DNA from: Thalassotalea sp. 1_MG-2023
Lineage (GTDB): Bacteria; Pseudomonadota; Gammaproteobacteria; Enterobacterales; Alteromonadaceae
DNA: 64,000 nt
Direction: 5' to 3'
Assembly (NCBI RefSeq): GCF_030546745.1
Contig: NZ_JAUOPD010000012.1
Coordinates: 1 to 64,000 of the forward strand
Of this stretch, positions 25,072-34,201 are shown piece after piece. A program made the position numbers and the translations under genes. Positions within the stretch are counted from its first letter, which is position 1. Every line of letters begins with the position of its first letter. The notes under the pieces were generated by a model that ran no database searches, was not told the origin of the DNA, and worked only from the letters and a program-made list of their open reading frames with translations.

Positions 25072-25108
25072 TCAGTGTTAAGTATTGTTCTGGGGTACTT
25101 AACACTGA
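25072..25108. terminator. Perfect 13-bp hairpin at the end of the RND operon
   Basis: TCAGTGTTAAGTA (25072-25084) and TACTTAACACTGA (25096-25108) around an 11-base loop, lying 10 bp past the stop of the last efflux gene. There is no long T-tract on the minus strand (a weak TTTCTT lies on the plus side), so it may act as an mRNA 3' stabiliser or a weak terminator. The rest of 24799-25118 holds no convincing gene; a 33-codon plus-strand frame (24947-25048) is not called. Confidence 0.6.
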
Positions 25109-25118
25109 TTTCTTACAC

Positions 25119-28100
25119 TTAATTTAGCTTTGCCAGTTTTTGATTTGCATATGCTCTTGCTTTAGCCACTTTATTACTTGCACCGTGGCCAAGACGATAG
25201 AGAATATAATAACAATAAGGAACAAACGCTAAACTGGTAATAGTTGAGAAAATCAAGCCGCCAATAATAGCGATCGCCATAGGCTTATAATCTAATACAC
25301 CTGAATCTGCTGAGTTACTATCAAAAAGCACAGGCAACATACCAATAACAGTGGTGGCAACTGTCATCAAAATAGGCCTTAAACGAGTTGAACAGGCATC
25401 AATAATCGCTTGTTGCAAATGCTCAGCAGTGCCTTTATAGCGGTTAATTTGATCAATAAGTACAATACCGTTGTTAACCACGATACCCATGAGCACTAGC
25501 ATGCCGAGTAAGCCTGTTTCACCAAGCCCTATGCCTAATATAGCAAAGGTCCAATATACGCCAACAAAACCTAAGCCAATAGAGCTTAAGATGGCGATTG
25601 GCAATAGTAGTGATTCGAATAAAGCGGCCATGATCATGAAAATCAAACATAGTGCGATGATCATATTAAATACCATATCGTTTAATGACTCATCTTGCTC
25701 AGCAAACTTTGGTCCAAGCCCCCAAGAGTAACCTTTAGGCAGGGTAATAGCGCTCATTAGTTCATCTAATGACTCTGCGGCTTTTTTGTGGCTCACTTCT
25801 TCAATATTCATGTCAATTGAGAGTTGAGTTTGACGATCCATGCGAGAAATTGTACGCGGTGCAGGACGCGTTTCAATATCAACTAATTGTTGCAACGTTA
25901 ATACCGCTCCGTTCGATTCCATTACTGGTAAGCGTTTAAAATCTTCCATTGGAATAGCATCTTTTTCAAAGTAGCCTGCTACAATTTCTACTTCACCTTT
26001 ATCTGTAGTGCGCATGGTTTTTAGGTTGATCCCTCGAACCGCATTACCAATGTTAAACGCAACGTCTTGTGTTGACACCCCCAATTGCATAGCACGTTGG
26101 CGATTAACGATAAGTTGCATTTCGTATACTTCACCCTCAGCACTATTTTTTACGTCTGAAAAGTGTGGATGAGCCTCAACAACGGGGATCAATTGTGTTG
26201 CTATGTCATTTAGTTTCGCAGTTGAACGCCCATGTAAATAAACACTTACCGCGGTGCGAGAGCCTTCAGCTCGTTGCAATGAAGCTTTTGCATAAGCCGA
26301 TAATGGAAAGTTTTCTTTGATTTCATTTTTTATTTCATCAATGGGGCGGGGTAAGTTTTCTACAAATCTAATATTTGACCAAGCACCACGACTAAAAACA
26401 CCAGAATAAAGCTTGTGTATGCCGAGCGATTGTTTATGGGTTAATAAATAAGATTCAACTTGCTTAAGGTAATCAAGTTTTTTTTCTAGATCCGGCTCAC
26501 CCGTAAATTCATAAAATATCCGCAGTCTTTTTTCTGACTGTGCGTCACTCGAACTTTTATCAACAATGCTCTTAGCCGCCATAACACTGATGAACATCAC
26601 TAAGAAAAATGCTCCTACACGTTTTGGGTGTGTTAATCCCCAGCTTAAAAATGCACGGTATTTTTGCTGAGCAGTATCTGAGCCAGATTCATTCTCGCTA
26701 GCATTGTTGGGTAGCACGCGATACATACACAGGGGAATTAATGTTTTGGCCACTAATAATGAGACTAATAATGGAACACATATCGACACTGCTATTTGTT
26801 GAAGCATTATTGTTAAAAAATTGCTATCGCCCATTTGCAAAGGTAAAAATATAACTACAGTCGTTAACGTGGCGCTTAAAATAGCGGTACTGACTTTATC
26901 AACACCTTCTATCACTGCTGATGCGCCTTGGTCGCCTTGTGCGCGTTGCTGTAAAATACTTTCACACACCACGACTGAATTATCTATTAGTAGACCTATT
27001 GCTATGATAAGGCCAATCAGGGTTAACATATTTAAGCTAAAACCCATAAAGTATATAACTGCCAGTGAAATACTGAGCGAGACAGGAACGGCTAAGACAA
27101 CAACACTGGTGAGTTTTAGATTTCGTAAGAAAAACCATAACACCAAAAATGACAGAATCGCGCCTATCGCACCAGCTTGTAGTAAAGAAGCTATAGACAC
27201 TTCAACGCTGTTGCCATCATCACGATCATAGTCAAGGGTAATATGTTGTAATCGCGGATTCTGCATTGCATTATCAAGCACCGCTTTAATTTTATTTGAT
27301 ATTTCTACCACATTGGCATCAGATTCTCGGAAGATATCTAACCCAACAGCAGGTACACCATTCACACGGCGTTGCCACTCGCGCTCAGTAAGGGCGTATT
27401 CAACACTCGCGATATCTGATAACCGAATTCGCTCGTTTATTCGTTGTGCACGAATATCTTCAATGTTGCGGTATTGACCTTGTGGGGTAACGGTATAACG
27501 ATAATCGCTGGTGTGAACTTCACCGACAGACTTTAAAAAGTTTGCATCACGCAATACCTGTGTTACGGCTTGAATATCGACACGGTTCATGGCTAATTTA
27601 TCAGGATCAAGTTGGATCCAGATACGTGGTTGTTGTAAGTATAGTTCTACACGGCCTACGCCCGAAATGCGTTCTAACGGTGTTTTGAGTTGATTTTCTA
27701 ATAACTCGTAATCATGCGTGAGCGATTTCTCACTCAGCAAAGTGAGCTCTACCACCGGCATATCTTGTGTTGAAAATTTTCTTACGTTGATACGTTCTAA
27801 GTCTTCAGGTAACAAGTGCCTTACCATGTCGACTTTTTCTCTCGCTTCTAAAATCGCGCTGTTAAGGTCAGTCGTAAACTTCATTTGAAGCGACAAATTT
27901 GCCCAACTAGCGGTGGTGCGAGAACGAATGGTATTTACGCCGTTCATCGTTGACATTGCTTCTTCAAGAGGCTTGGTAATTAAACGTTCAATTTCTTCTG
28001 GCGTTGAGCCAGGATAAGATATTTGTACATTAACTTGTGGCGCATTAACTGCGGGCCAGCTATCAAGCGGAATAAGCTTGCTACTAATAAGGCCAGCAAC

Positions 28101-28187
28101 AAACATTGAAACCATTAGCATGAAACAGGTCACTGGCCGCTTTAGTGCCAAAGCGGTTAAGTTTTTTTTAAGTTTACCTTGTTTCAT
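25119..28187 (-). CDS. RND efflux permease (AcrB/HAE1 family), second permease of operon
   Basis: A 1022-aa inner-membrane proton-driven exporter with the 12-helix, two-half RND plan. The N-terminal motif KRPVTCFMLMVSMFVAG, the periplasmic porter start YPGSTPEEIERLITKPLEEA and the helix-4 motif GLLIDNSVVVCESIL are visible. Helix 4 carries Asp-Asn where AcrB has Asp-Asp, a variant common in one branch of the family. Its start overlaps the preceding permease gene by 14 bp, so translation is coupled. Together with the 1086-aa permease and one adaptor it suggests an MdtBC-like heteromeric pump. No TolC-type outer-membrane gene is in the operon. Substrates (drugs, bile salts, fatty acids) are unknown. 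Confidence 0.9.
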   Translation of the reverse strand: MKQGKLKKNLTALALKRPVTCFMLMVSMFVAGLISSKLIPLDSWPAVNAPQVNVQISYPGSTPEEIERLITKPLEEAMSTMNGVNTIRSRTTASWANLSLQMKFTTDLNSAILEAREKVDMVRHLLPEDLERINVRKFSTQDMPVVELTLLSEKSLTHDYELLENQLKTPLERISGVGRVELYLQQPRIWIQLDPDKLAMNRVDIQAVTQVLRDANFLKSVGEVHTSDYRYTVTPQGQYRNIEDIRAQRINERIRLSDIASVEYALTEREWQRRVNGVPAVGLDIFRESDANVVEISNKIKAVLDNAMQNPRLQHITLDYDRDDGNSVEVSIASLLQAGAIGAILSFLVLWFFLRNLKLTSVVVLAVPVSLSISLAVIYFMGFSLNMLTLIGLIIAIGLLIDNSVVVCESILQQRAQGDQGASAVIEGVDKVSTAILSATLTTVVIFLPLQMGDSNFLTIMLQQIAVSICVPLLVSLLVAKTLIPLCMYRVLPNNASENESGSDTAQQKYRAFLSWGLTHPKRVGAFFLVMFISVMAAKSIVDKSSSDAQSEKRLRIFYEFTGEPDLEKKLDYLKQVESYLLTHKQSLGIHKLYSGVFSRGAWSNIRFVENLPRPIDEIKNEIKENFPLSAYAKASLQRAEGSRTAVSVYLHGRSTAKLNDIATQLIPVVEAHPHFSDVKNSAEGEVYEMQLIVNRQRAMQLGVSTQDVAFNIGNAVRGINLKTMRTTDKGEVEIVAGYFEKDAIPMEDFKRLPVMESNGAVLTLQQLVDIETRPAPRTISRMDRQTQLSIDMNIEEVSHKKAAESLDELMSAITLPKGYSWGLGPKFAEQDESLNDMVFNMIIALCLIFMIMAALFESLLLPIAILSSIGLGFVGVYWTFAILGIGLGETGLLGMLVLMGIVVNNGIVLIDQINRYKGTAEHLQQAIIDACSTRLRPILMTVATTVIGMLPVLFDSNSADSGVLDYKPMAIAIIGGLIFSTITSLAFVPYCYYILYRLGHGASNKVAKARAYANQKLAKLN

Positions 28188-31100
28188 GTTCGGCCTTGTT
28201 AAAGCTAGCGGTGTTAGTGACTTTTTCTCGATTAAACAAGCTATATAAAACAGGGATCAACACCAGTGTTAAAAACGTCGCTAGTAATAAACCGCTCATA
28301 ACGGTAATAGCCAGTGGCGCTCGTAATTCGGCACCTTCACCTGTTGCCATTGCCATAGGTAATAAACCTAAAACTGTCGTCATGGTTGTCATTATTATTG
28401 GGCGTAATCGAGATGTTGCAGCGTCAAATATCGCGTCAATCATTGCCATCCCTTTAGAACGTAGTTGATTAATACGGTCAATTAATACGATGGCGTTATT
28501 AACGACAATACCACTTAGCATGATCAGGCCAATGAAGGTAATAACGCTTAAATTTGTGCCGGTAATAAATAATCCGAATATCGCACCTAGCACAGCCAGT
28601 GGTACACTGATTAAGATAATGAATGGGTTTAACAAAGATTCAAATTGAGACGCCATTACCAAGTAAACTAAGAATACTGCAAGTAGTAATGCCATTATCA
28701 ATGAAGAATACGCTTCTTCCATTTGTTGGTTTTGGCCAATTACCTGGCTGTAAATATGCTCAGGTAAGCCTAAAGCTGCAACTTCGCTACGCACAACTTG
28801 CGCTGCTGTAGATAAATCGCCATGGTTTACAGAGGCTGTAATAATAGCAACGCGTGCTTGGTCAAGGCGGTTAATTTCATTTGGTCCAATTGACTCGGTT
28901 ACTTGTGCTACCGAAGATAAGGGGACACTTTGACCATCTTGACCATGAACGATCATATCTCGTATTGCATTAACAGAATTGCGTGCATCACGTTCAACTT
29001 GCACCTTGATGTCTACTTGACGATCATCTAGGTTATATTTACTTGCAACATCGCCACCAATTTTGGTTGCTAATATATCTGTAATGCCAGCTGCTGTTAA
29101 CCCAAGGCGGCTGAGTCTTTGATGATCAAACTCAATTTTTAATTCAGGCTGCCCCTCACGTAGGGTTGTGGTGACGTCGGCAAAGCGACTTTGTTGCTGC
29201 AACGTCGCTAGTAATTTATCAGAGAAATATTTAAGTTCATTTAATTGATAGCCACTAAGTACGACAACTAATGGGCGTTCTTGCTCAAACATTTTACTTT
29301 GAGTAAATTCTGCGTTGGTGTTTGCCATTGCTGCTAGCTGGGTTCTTAACTGTTGTTGTACTGCGGTTAATTGTTCAGGTGTTTGGGTTTTAACAACGAG
29401 TTGCCCCCAATGAGAACCACCACGTGTAGCGCTACTCATCATTAAGCTGCCGGTGCCTGACATCGTATAAGTGTGGATGACACCTTGCATATCTACCACA
29501 GAGCGCGCTAATAGGTTTAACTGCTGATCAGTTTTTTCAATCGGTGTACCTTGACGAAGGGTTAACTCTAAGGTGAGCTCGGTTTGCGCCACCTCAGGCA
29601 TTAACTCCATGCCAACCTTCGGCAGCAAACTTGTAATAGCGATGGCAAAAATGAAACAAACAACGACAACAACCATTCGCTGCTGCATGGCGGATTTAAG
29701 AATCTTCTCATAACTGTTAGCAAACAAGGTATAAACGCTATTAAAAGCGAGATAGGCAGGGCGCATAATCTTATTGGCAAGCCAGCTAAGTATTTTCGCT
29801 ATCATCATAGCGATTCTTAGTAACCAACGGCCAATAAAACAGGGAATTTTTACTAATACGAAGGTGAATGGCATGAAGATATAGCCAAGCCATTTTCGAC
29901 CACCAGTGTTAACTGTGTCGGGGCTGGTTTCAGTATTTGTAATATGGTTGTCTTCTGGAAGAGAAAACTGACGTGAAGCTAAGGTTGGTATAAAACTTAA
30001 CGCTACTAATAACGATGCGAGTAAAGCAAAAGTAACGGTCAGAGCTTGGTCACTAAATATTTCACCCGCAAACCCAGTAACAAAGGCTAATGGAGCAAAA
30101 ACGGCGAGGGTTGTTAAGGTAGATGCTGTTACTGCGCCAGACACTTCGTTTGTACCATCTATGGCCGCCTGCTCTGTATTTTCACCTTGTTCTTTTTTAC
30201 GGTAGATATTTTCTAACACCACAATGGCATTATCTACGAGTAAACCAATTGCCAAGGCAATACCACCTAACGACATAATGTTGAGGCTAATATCGTTGGC
30301 AAACATTAAATTAAAGGTTGCAACAATGGAGATTGGAATAGCCAGTGCGATAATAAGGGTAGGGGTAAATTTACCTAAGAAAAGGTAGAGAACTAGGATA
30401 GCTAAAATACCGCCGATAATGGCTGTTTGCTTTACCTCATCAATGGCTTTTTCAATAAATTCAGCTTGGTTTGATAAGAGTTTTAACTCTGTATTTTCTG
30501 GTAAATTTTCTCGCAACTGTTGTATTTTGGCTTGTACCTTTTTGGCTACTGCCACAGTGTTGGCGTCACCTTCTTTATACAATGCCATTTCAATGGCTTC
30601 ATTGCCATTAACACGGGTGATATCTTGACGGTCTTTTACGCCATCCATAACCTTTGCAATATCTTTGAGATAGACTGTTTGGCCTTCTTCTTGTTTGATG
30701 ATGACATTACCAATTTCTTCGATATTAGTGAATTGGTTTAGGGTACGCGCTAGAAACTCTTGTTGACCGTCATATACTCGGCCTGCTGATACATTAATGT
30801 TTTCACTTTTTATACGGTTGCTAATTGTCTCTGCTGTTATGCCGCGGATCATCGCTTGTTGTTGGTCGAGCAGCACTTGAACTTCTTGTTCAAGACCACC
30901 ACTTAATTGCACGGCAGCTACACCATCAATTGGTTCTAGGGCACGTTTTAGTTCTTGTTCTGCATACGTTCTTAGTGTACGTAATTGTTCATTGGTATGT
31001 GCCTCACCTGAAATGCTTAGACGTATAATTGGGTCTAATGATGGATTAAATCGTAATATTACTGGCTTTCTTAACTCTACAGGTAACACTACCATATCGA

Positions 31101-31434
31101 GCTTTTCACGTAGTTCCATAATGGCGAGATCCATATTGGTTCCCCATTGGAATTCAATGATTAAATCAGATTGTCCCGGCTTTGAAATAGAGTGTAATTT
31201 GCGAATGCCGTTTACAACACCCACTGATTCTTCAATAGGCTTTGATATCAACTGTTCTATTTCCGCTGGAGCAGCCCCTGAATTTTCTGTTCTTACTGTC
31301 AGTGTTGGGTAACTTAGATCAGGTAAAAGTGACACAACTAAGCGTGAAAACCCTACCATGCCGAACAACATTACAGCCAACACGAGCATAGTAATAGTGA
31401 CTGGGCGCTTTACAGCAAGCCTAGCAATATTCAT
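28174..31434 (-). CDS. RND efflux permease (AcrB/HAE1 family), first permease of operon
   Basis: A 1086-aa inner-membrane exporter. It begins MNIARLAVKRPVTITML and shows PAEIEQLISKPIEESVGVV, helix-4 GLLVDNAIVVLENIYRK (Asp-Asn again) and the C-terminal-half repeat SGIVVNNAIVLIDRIN. It is about 60 residues longer than AcrB, due largely to an insertion between helices 6 and 7 (about 490-570) that contains a polar segment, then amphipathic and hydrophobic helices (FTFVLVKIPCFIGRWLLRIA). It starts 24 bp after the adaptor gene and overlaps the next permease by 14 bp. It is much less like the second permease than a recent duplicate would be. Confidence 0.9.
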   Translation of the reverse strand: MNIARLAVKRPVTITMLVLAVMLFGMVGFSRLVVSLLPDLSYPTLTVRTENSGAAPAEIEQLISKPIEESVGVVNGIRKLHSISKPGQSDLIIEFQWGTNMDLAIMELREKLDMVVLPVELRKPVILRFNPSLDPIIRLSISGEAHTNEQLRTLRTYAEQELKRALEPIDGVAAVQLSGGLEQEVQVLLDQQQAMIRGITAETISNRIKSENINVSAGRVYDGQQEFLARTLNQFTNIEEIGNVIIKQEEGQTVYLKDIAKVMDGVKDRQDITRVNGNEAIEMALYKEGDANTVAVAKKVQAKIQQLRENLPENTELKLLSNQAEFIEKAIDEVKQTAIIGGILAILVLYLFLGKFTPTLIIALAIPISIVATFNLMFANDISLNIMSLGGIALAIGLLVDNAIVVLENIYRKKEQGENTEQAAIDGTNEVSGAVTASTLTTLAVFAPLAFVTGFAGEIFSDQALTVTFALLASLLVALSFIPTLASRQFSLPEDNHITNTETSPDTVNTGGRKWLGYIFMPFTFVLVKIPCFIGRWLLRIAMMIAKILSWLANKIMRPAYLAFNSVYTLFANSYEKILKSAMQQRMVVVVVCFIFAIAITSLLPKVGMELMPEVAQTELTLELTLRQGTPIEKTDQQLNLLARSVVDMQGVIHTYTMSGTGSLMMSSATRGGSHWGQLVVKTQTPEQLTAVQQQLRTQLAAMANTNAEFTQSKMFEQERPLVVVLSGYQLNELKYFSDKLLATLQQQSRFADVTTTLREGQPELKIEFDHQRLSRLGLTAAGITDILATKIGGDVASKYNLDDRQVDIKVQVERDARNSVNAIRDMIVHGQDGQSVPLSSVAQVTESIGPNEINRLDQARVAIITASVNHGDLSTAAQVVRSEVAALGLPEHIYSQVIGQNQQMEEAYSSLIMALLLAVFLVYLVMASQFESLLNPFIILISVPLAVLGAIFGLFITGTNLSVITFIGLIMLSGIVVNNAIVLIDRINQLRSKGMAMIDAIFDAATSRLRPIIMTTMTTVLGLLPMAMATGEGAELRAPLAITVMSGLLLATFLTLVLIPVLYSLFNREKVTNTASFNKAEHETR

Positions 31435-31458
31435 AAATAATCCTTACTTCAGTGTTGC

Positions 31459-32580
31459 TTAAAGCTGCTGTGAGTTGTCGTCAGAATGTGATAACGCAGC
31501 ACTTTTGTCTTTATTAAGTACATTTATAAGTGCATTGTCTTTTAAGCCGTGCTGACCAACTGTGATCACCCCATCATCACTTGCTAATGGTGTGATGACC
31601 TCTATCCAGCCGTCTTGTGAGTAACCTAGCTTGACGTCGAGTTTTTTAGCGCGGTTATCGTTTGCGGTAAATACTGTAGCGTTACCATCTTTTTTTATTA
31701 CTGCACTTTCAGGGATCATGGTGACTGCTTGCTTGCTATCTAGCAGTAAAGCAACACGAGCAAACATACCTGGTTTTAATGTTCCACTTTGATTGTCGAT
31801 GGTTAAGGTAACTTTAAATGTCCCTAATTGACTGTCAACCAAAGGCGCGATACGCAGTACTTTTGCTTCTAACGATAAAGACGGCTCAGCAGGAAAACTT
31901 AATTTAGCAATTTGACCCACTTTTACTTGGTTTAGCTCAGACTCAGGTAAATAAACAATACCTATAAGCGAGTTTAATGAAACAATGTGGAACATATCGT
32001 TACCCACATTACTTAACATGTTGTGCGCTTTTACAGATCGCTGAGCAACAACGCCGTCGATAGGAGAGACCACTTTAGTATTACGTAGTTTAATTTGAGC
32101 TAATGCTAACTGGTTCTCTGTGGTTTGCACTCTGAATCTGAGTTTATCAAGGTCTTTCTCAGAAATTAACTGTTCACCGTCAATAGGTTGGCTTCGTTGG
32201 TATTCAGAATTAGCTGACATATAGTCAATTTTTGCTCGTTCATAATCAAGCTCGTAACTTTGAGGATCTATTTGAGCGAGTAAGTCACCTGCTTTTACTT
32301 TTTGACCTTCTTGTGCATGTATAGACTCAAGCATTCCTGTTACTTCATTAACAACTTTACTTTCTTGTTCTGCCTCTAATACAGCCGTGGTTTGATAATA
32401 CTTTGCAACATCGCCTACTTTGGAAAATGTGACTTCAACTGGAATTGCAAATTCTTGTTTTTTTTCTTTGTTATCTTTTTGTTCAGTTCTACTTAGCTGA
32501 CCTTCTTCGCCTGAACAGGCTATTAGTGCTAATAAACTAAGTGTAAGAAGTATTTGATTAAGTGATTTTTGCAACGACAT
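31459..32580 (-). CDS. RND periplasmic adaptor lipoprotein (HlyD/AcrA family)
   Basis: A 373-aa lipoprotein linking the permeases to an outer-membrane channel. The signal peptide of MSLQKSLNQILLTLSLLALIAC gives lipobox LIAC and lipid-modified Cys22. Then come the biotinyl-lipoyl halves (GMLESIHAQEGQKVKAGDLLAQIDP and VVSPIDGVVAQRSVKAHNM) flanking a short alpha-hairpin, a beta-barrel domain and a membrane-proximal domain (VTMIPESAVIKKDGNATVFT). The start at 32580 with AGGT upstream is chosen over 32646, which lies within the operator-like inverted repeat and would bury the signal peptide. First gene of the three-gene efflux operon. Confidence 0.9.
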   Translation of the reverse strand: MSLQKSLNQILLTLSLLALIACSGEEGQLSRTEQKDNKEKKQEFAIPVEVTFSKVGDVAKYYQTTAVLEAEQESKVVNEVTGMLESIHAQEGQKVKAGDLLAQIDPQSYELDYERAKIDYMSANSEYQRSQPIDGEQLISEKDLDKLRFRVQTTENQLALAQIKLRNTKVVSPIDGVVAQRSVKAHNMLSNVGNDMFHIVSLNSLIGIVYLPESELNQVKVGQIAKLSFPAEPSLSLEAKVLRIAPLVDSQLGTFKVTLTIDNQSGTLKPGMFARVALLLDSKQAVTMIPESAVIKKDGNATVFTANDNRAKKLDVKLGYSQDGWIEVITPLASDDGVITVGQHGLKDNALINVLNKDKSAALSHSDDNSQQL

Positions 32581-32633
32581 TGTACCTGCTTTTAATGTTG
32601 TTATAGTTTTCTGCGGATATGATAGGTGATTAT

Positions 32634-32673
32634 CAAGTGAAAACAAATGAATTCATTATGTTATTTTCACTTG
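32634..32673. promoter_or_regulatory. Operator-like inverted repeat upstream of the RND operon
   Basis: Perfect 10-bp arms CAAGTGAAAA (32634-32643) and TTTTCACTTG (32664-32673) enclose 20 bp that include a second palindrome AATGAATTCATT (32646-32657). It lies 54-93 bp upstream of the adaptor start codon. Efflux operons are often repressed through such dyads by TetR-type proteins; no regulator gene is adjacent. Confidence 0.5.
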
Positions 32674-32849
32674 TCTACTGACATTTTTGCCATTAATTCA
32701 TCTTTTCTTTTAACGCTGCGTAACTAACAAAATATCGCGTTATAGCGTATTTTAAAAAGGGAGTTTATAGCGTTTTTGCTTGAACTTTTTTAAGTTTGGT
32801 GACATAAAGGCTTAATGACAAAAAGTTTAGTGGGTGATAGGAGGTAAGC

Positions 32850-33608
32850 ATGCAAGCAATTGTAAAGTGGTCGACTTTTTTATTTTGCTTATCAGTCAGT
32901 CTTTTTGCTCATGCAACTCATATTATTGCTGTGACAGAACATTTACCGCCTTATCAGCAGTTAAAAAGTAACCACGATGTTTCGGGGTTTTCAGTTGAAA
33001 TTGTTAAAGCGTTGGGTAAACAGTTGGGGGATGACATTACCTTTGAAGTGCTTCCATGGAAGCGTGCTTACCGTAAAGCGCAAGAGCAAAAAAATGTATT
33101 AATTTTTTCTATGTATCGTATTCCTGCCCGAGATGAATTATTTAAATGGGTGGGTAAAATAGATGAAAACGTGCATTATTTCTATGCCTTAAGAGATAAA
33201 AAGAAAAACCATATAACTGATATAGATGAAGCAAAAAAGAAGATCATTGCAGTGACAGGTAATGCCTTTGAAGATAAACAATTAACTAACAAAGGCTTTA
33301 AACGCTTAGCAAGAGTTTCCAGCCCTGATCAAATGGTTAACTTATTGTTTAATGGGCGAGTAGAATTACTTTTCGGAAGCGAAATAGCCATTACTAATTT
33401 AGCCTCACAAGCAGGCCGTTCACCCAGCGAACTTATACGACTAATAACCATTGAAAACTGGGGTAATGGCTTATGGTTGGCTTTCAGTAAACAAACGCCT
33501 GATGCGACCGTATTAAAATATCAACGAGCATTTGATCAGCTACAAAAAAGTGGTCAGATTGAATCAATCAAAGCTAACCACTTTCATTTTGACTTTATTA
33601 AGCCCTGA
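32850..33608 (+). CDS. Periplasmic solute-binding protein, SBP_bac_3 family
   Basis: A 252-aa exported protein with signal peptide MQAIVKWSTFLFCLSVSLFAHA. The mature part shows the family 3 pattern: VTEHLPPYQQLKSNHDVSGFSVEIVKALGKQL, VLPWKRAYRKAQEQKNVLIFSM and DQMVNLLFNGRVELLFG. The W-K-R-A-Y motif is typical of the stand-alone marine members that bind amino acids or related compounds but lack an associated ABC permease. No permease or ATPase genes lie nearby, so it may be a sensor partner or use distant transporter subunits. A GGAGG at 32840-32844 precedes the ATG. Convergent with the DUF3010 gene, 7 bp between stops. Confidence 0.82.
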   Translation: MQAIVKWSTFLFCLSVSLFAHATHIIAVTEHLPPYQQLKSNHDVSGFSVEIVKALGKQLGDDITFEVLPWKRAYRKAQEQKNVLIFSMYRIPARDELFKWVGKIDENVHYFYALRDKKKNHITDIDEAKKKIIAVTGNAFEDKQLTNKGFKRLARVSSPDQMVNLLFNGRVELLFGSEIAITNLASQAGRSPSELIRLITIENWGNGLWLAFSKQTPDATVLKYQRAFDQLQKSGQIESIKANHFHFDFIKP

Positions 33609-33615
33609 TATGAAG

Positions 33616-34041
33616 TTAGTTACTTTCTAAATAAGCAAAAACGGTTTGAAAAGCGGTTTCTTGGAATTTCTTTAACCCAGTATCTCTAAAGTCTATTGGC
33701 ACTGGTGATTTAGCGATGGTCGATTTGATCATGGAAGCGGATAAAATTTCTGCATCAATGCCTTCAACCAATTGAATAGCAGCTTCTAATTTAAAACCAA
33801 CAGCACCACCGGCAAATTTACCTTTAAGTGCACGGCCTTTAATAACAACTTTATCAATTTGGTAATCTTCTAGAAATTTTGCAAAAGTGAATTGGAATTT
33901 ACGTAAATCTTCTGAGTTACCTGCGTTATCGATGGTAATTCTTGGTACACGAACCTGAGGAATATCATACAAACCCATTGATTTTGACATGACACAAATA
34001 ACGGCATCATTGCCTTTAAGTTCTACACCACAAGCTTTCAT
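33616..34041 (-). CDS. DUF3010 family protein
   Basis: A 141-aa cytoplasmic protein with the conserved outline of DUF3010: MKACGVELKGNDAVICVMSK, RVPRITIDNAGNSEDLRKFQ, VVIKGRALKGKFAGGAVGFK and an ending with DTGLKKFQETAFQTVFAY. The N-terminal beta-hairpin start and the DK-x-VIKGR strand suggest an RNase H/resolvase-like fold, but this is my inference; the family has no established role. It is monocistronic between the binding-protein gene and the OmpA gene. Confidence 0.78.
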   Translation of the reverse strand: MKACGVELKGNDAVICVMSKSMGLYDIPQVRVPRITIDNAGNSEDLRKFQFTFAKFLEDYQIDKVVIKGRALKGKFAGGAVGFKLEAAIQLVEGIDAEILSASMIKSTIAKSPVPIDFRDTGLKKFQETAFQTVFAYLESN

Positions 34042-34142
34042 TGAATGACCTATTGACTAAAGTTTTTCACATTATAAAGGAATGAATGCTGAGTCAGTAG
34101 TAGTTTTTAGACTAAATTGTGCGATTGTTGAAGAGTAGCTAT

Positions 34143-34167
34143 AAAAAAGGCTGGAAGTTATCCAGCC
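34143..34167 (-). terminator. Rho-independent terminator of the OmpA-family gene
   Basis: On the minus strand, GGCTGGA pairs with TCCAGCC and is followed by six T residues (34148-34143), about 35 bp after the stop codon. Confidence 0.85.
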
Positions 34168-34201
34168 TGTATCAAATTTATTAGATGCTTTAAGCTAATG
34201 G

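Noticed and set aside
32581-32646. Longer start for the RND adaptor
   Set aside because: It begins inside the promoter inverted repeat and would place 22 residues before a perfect lipoprotein signal peptide.
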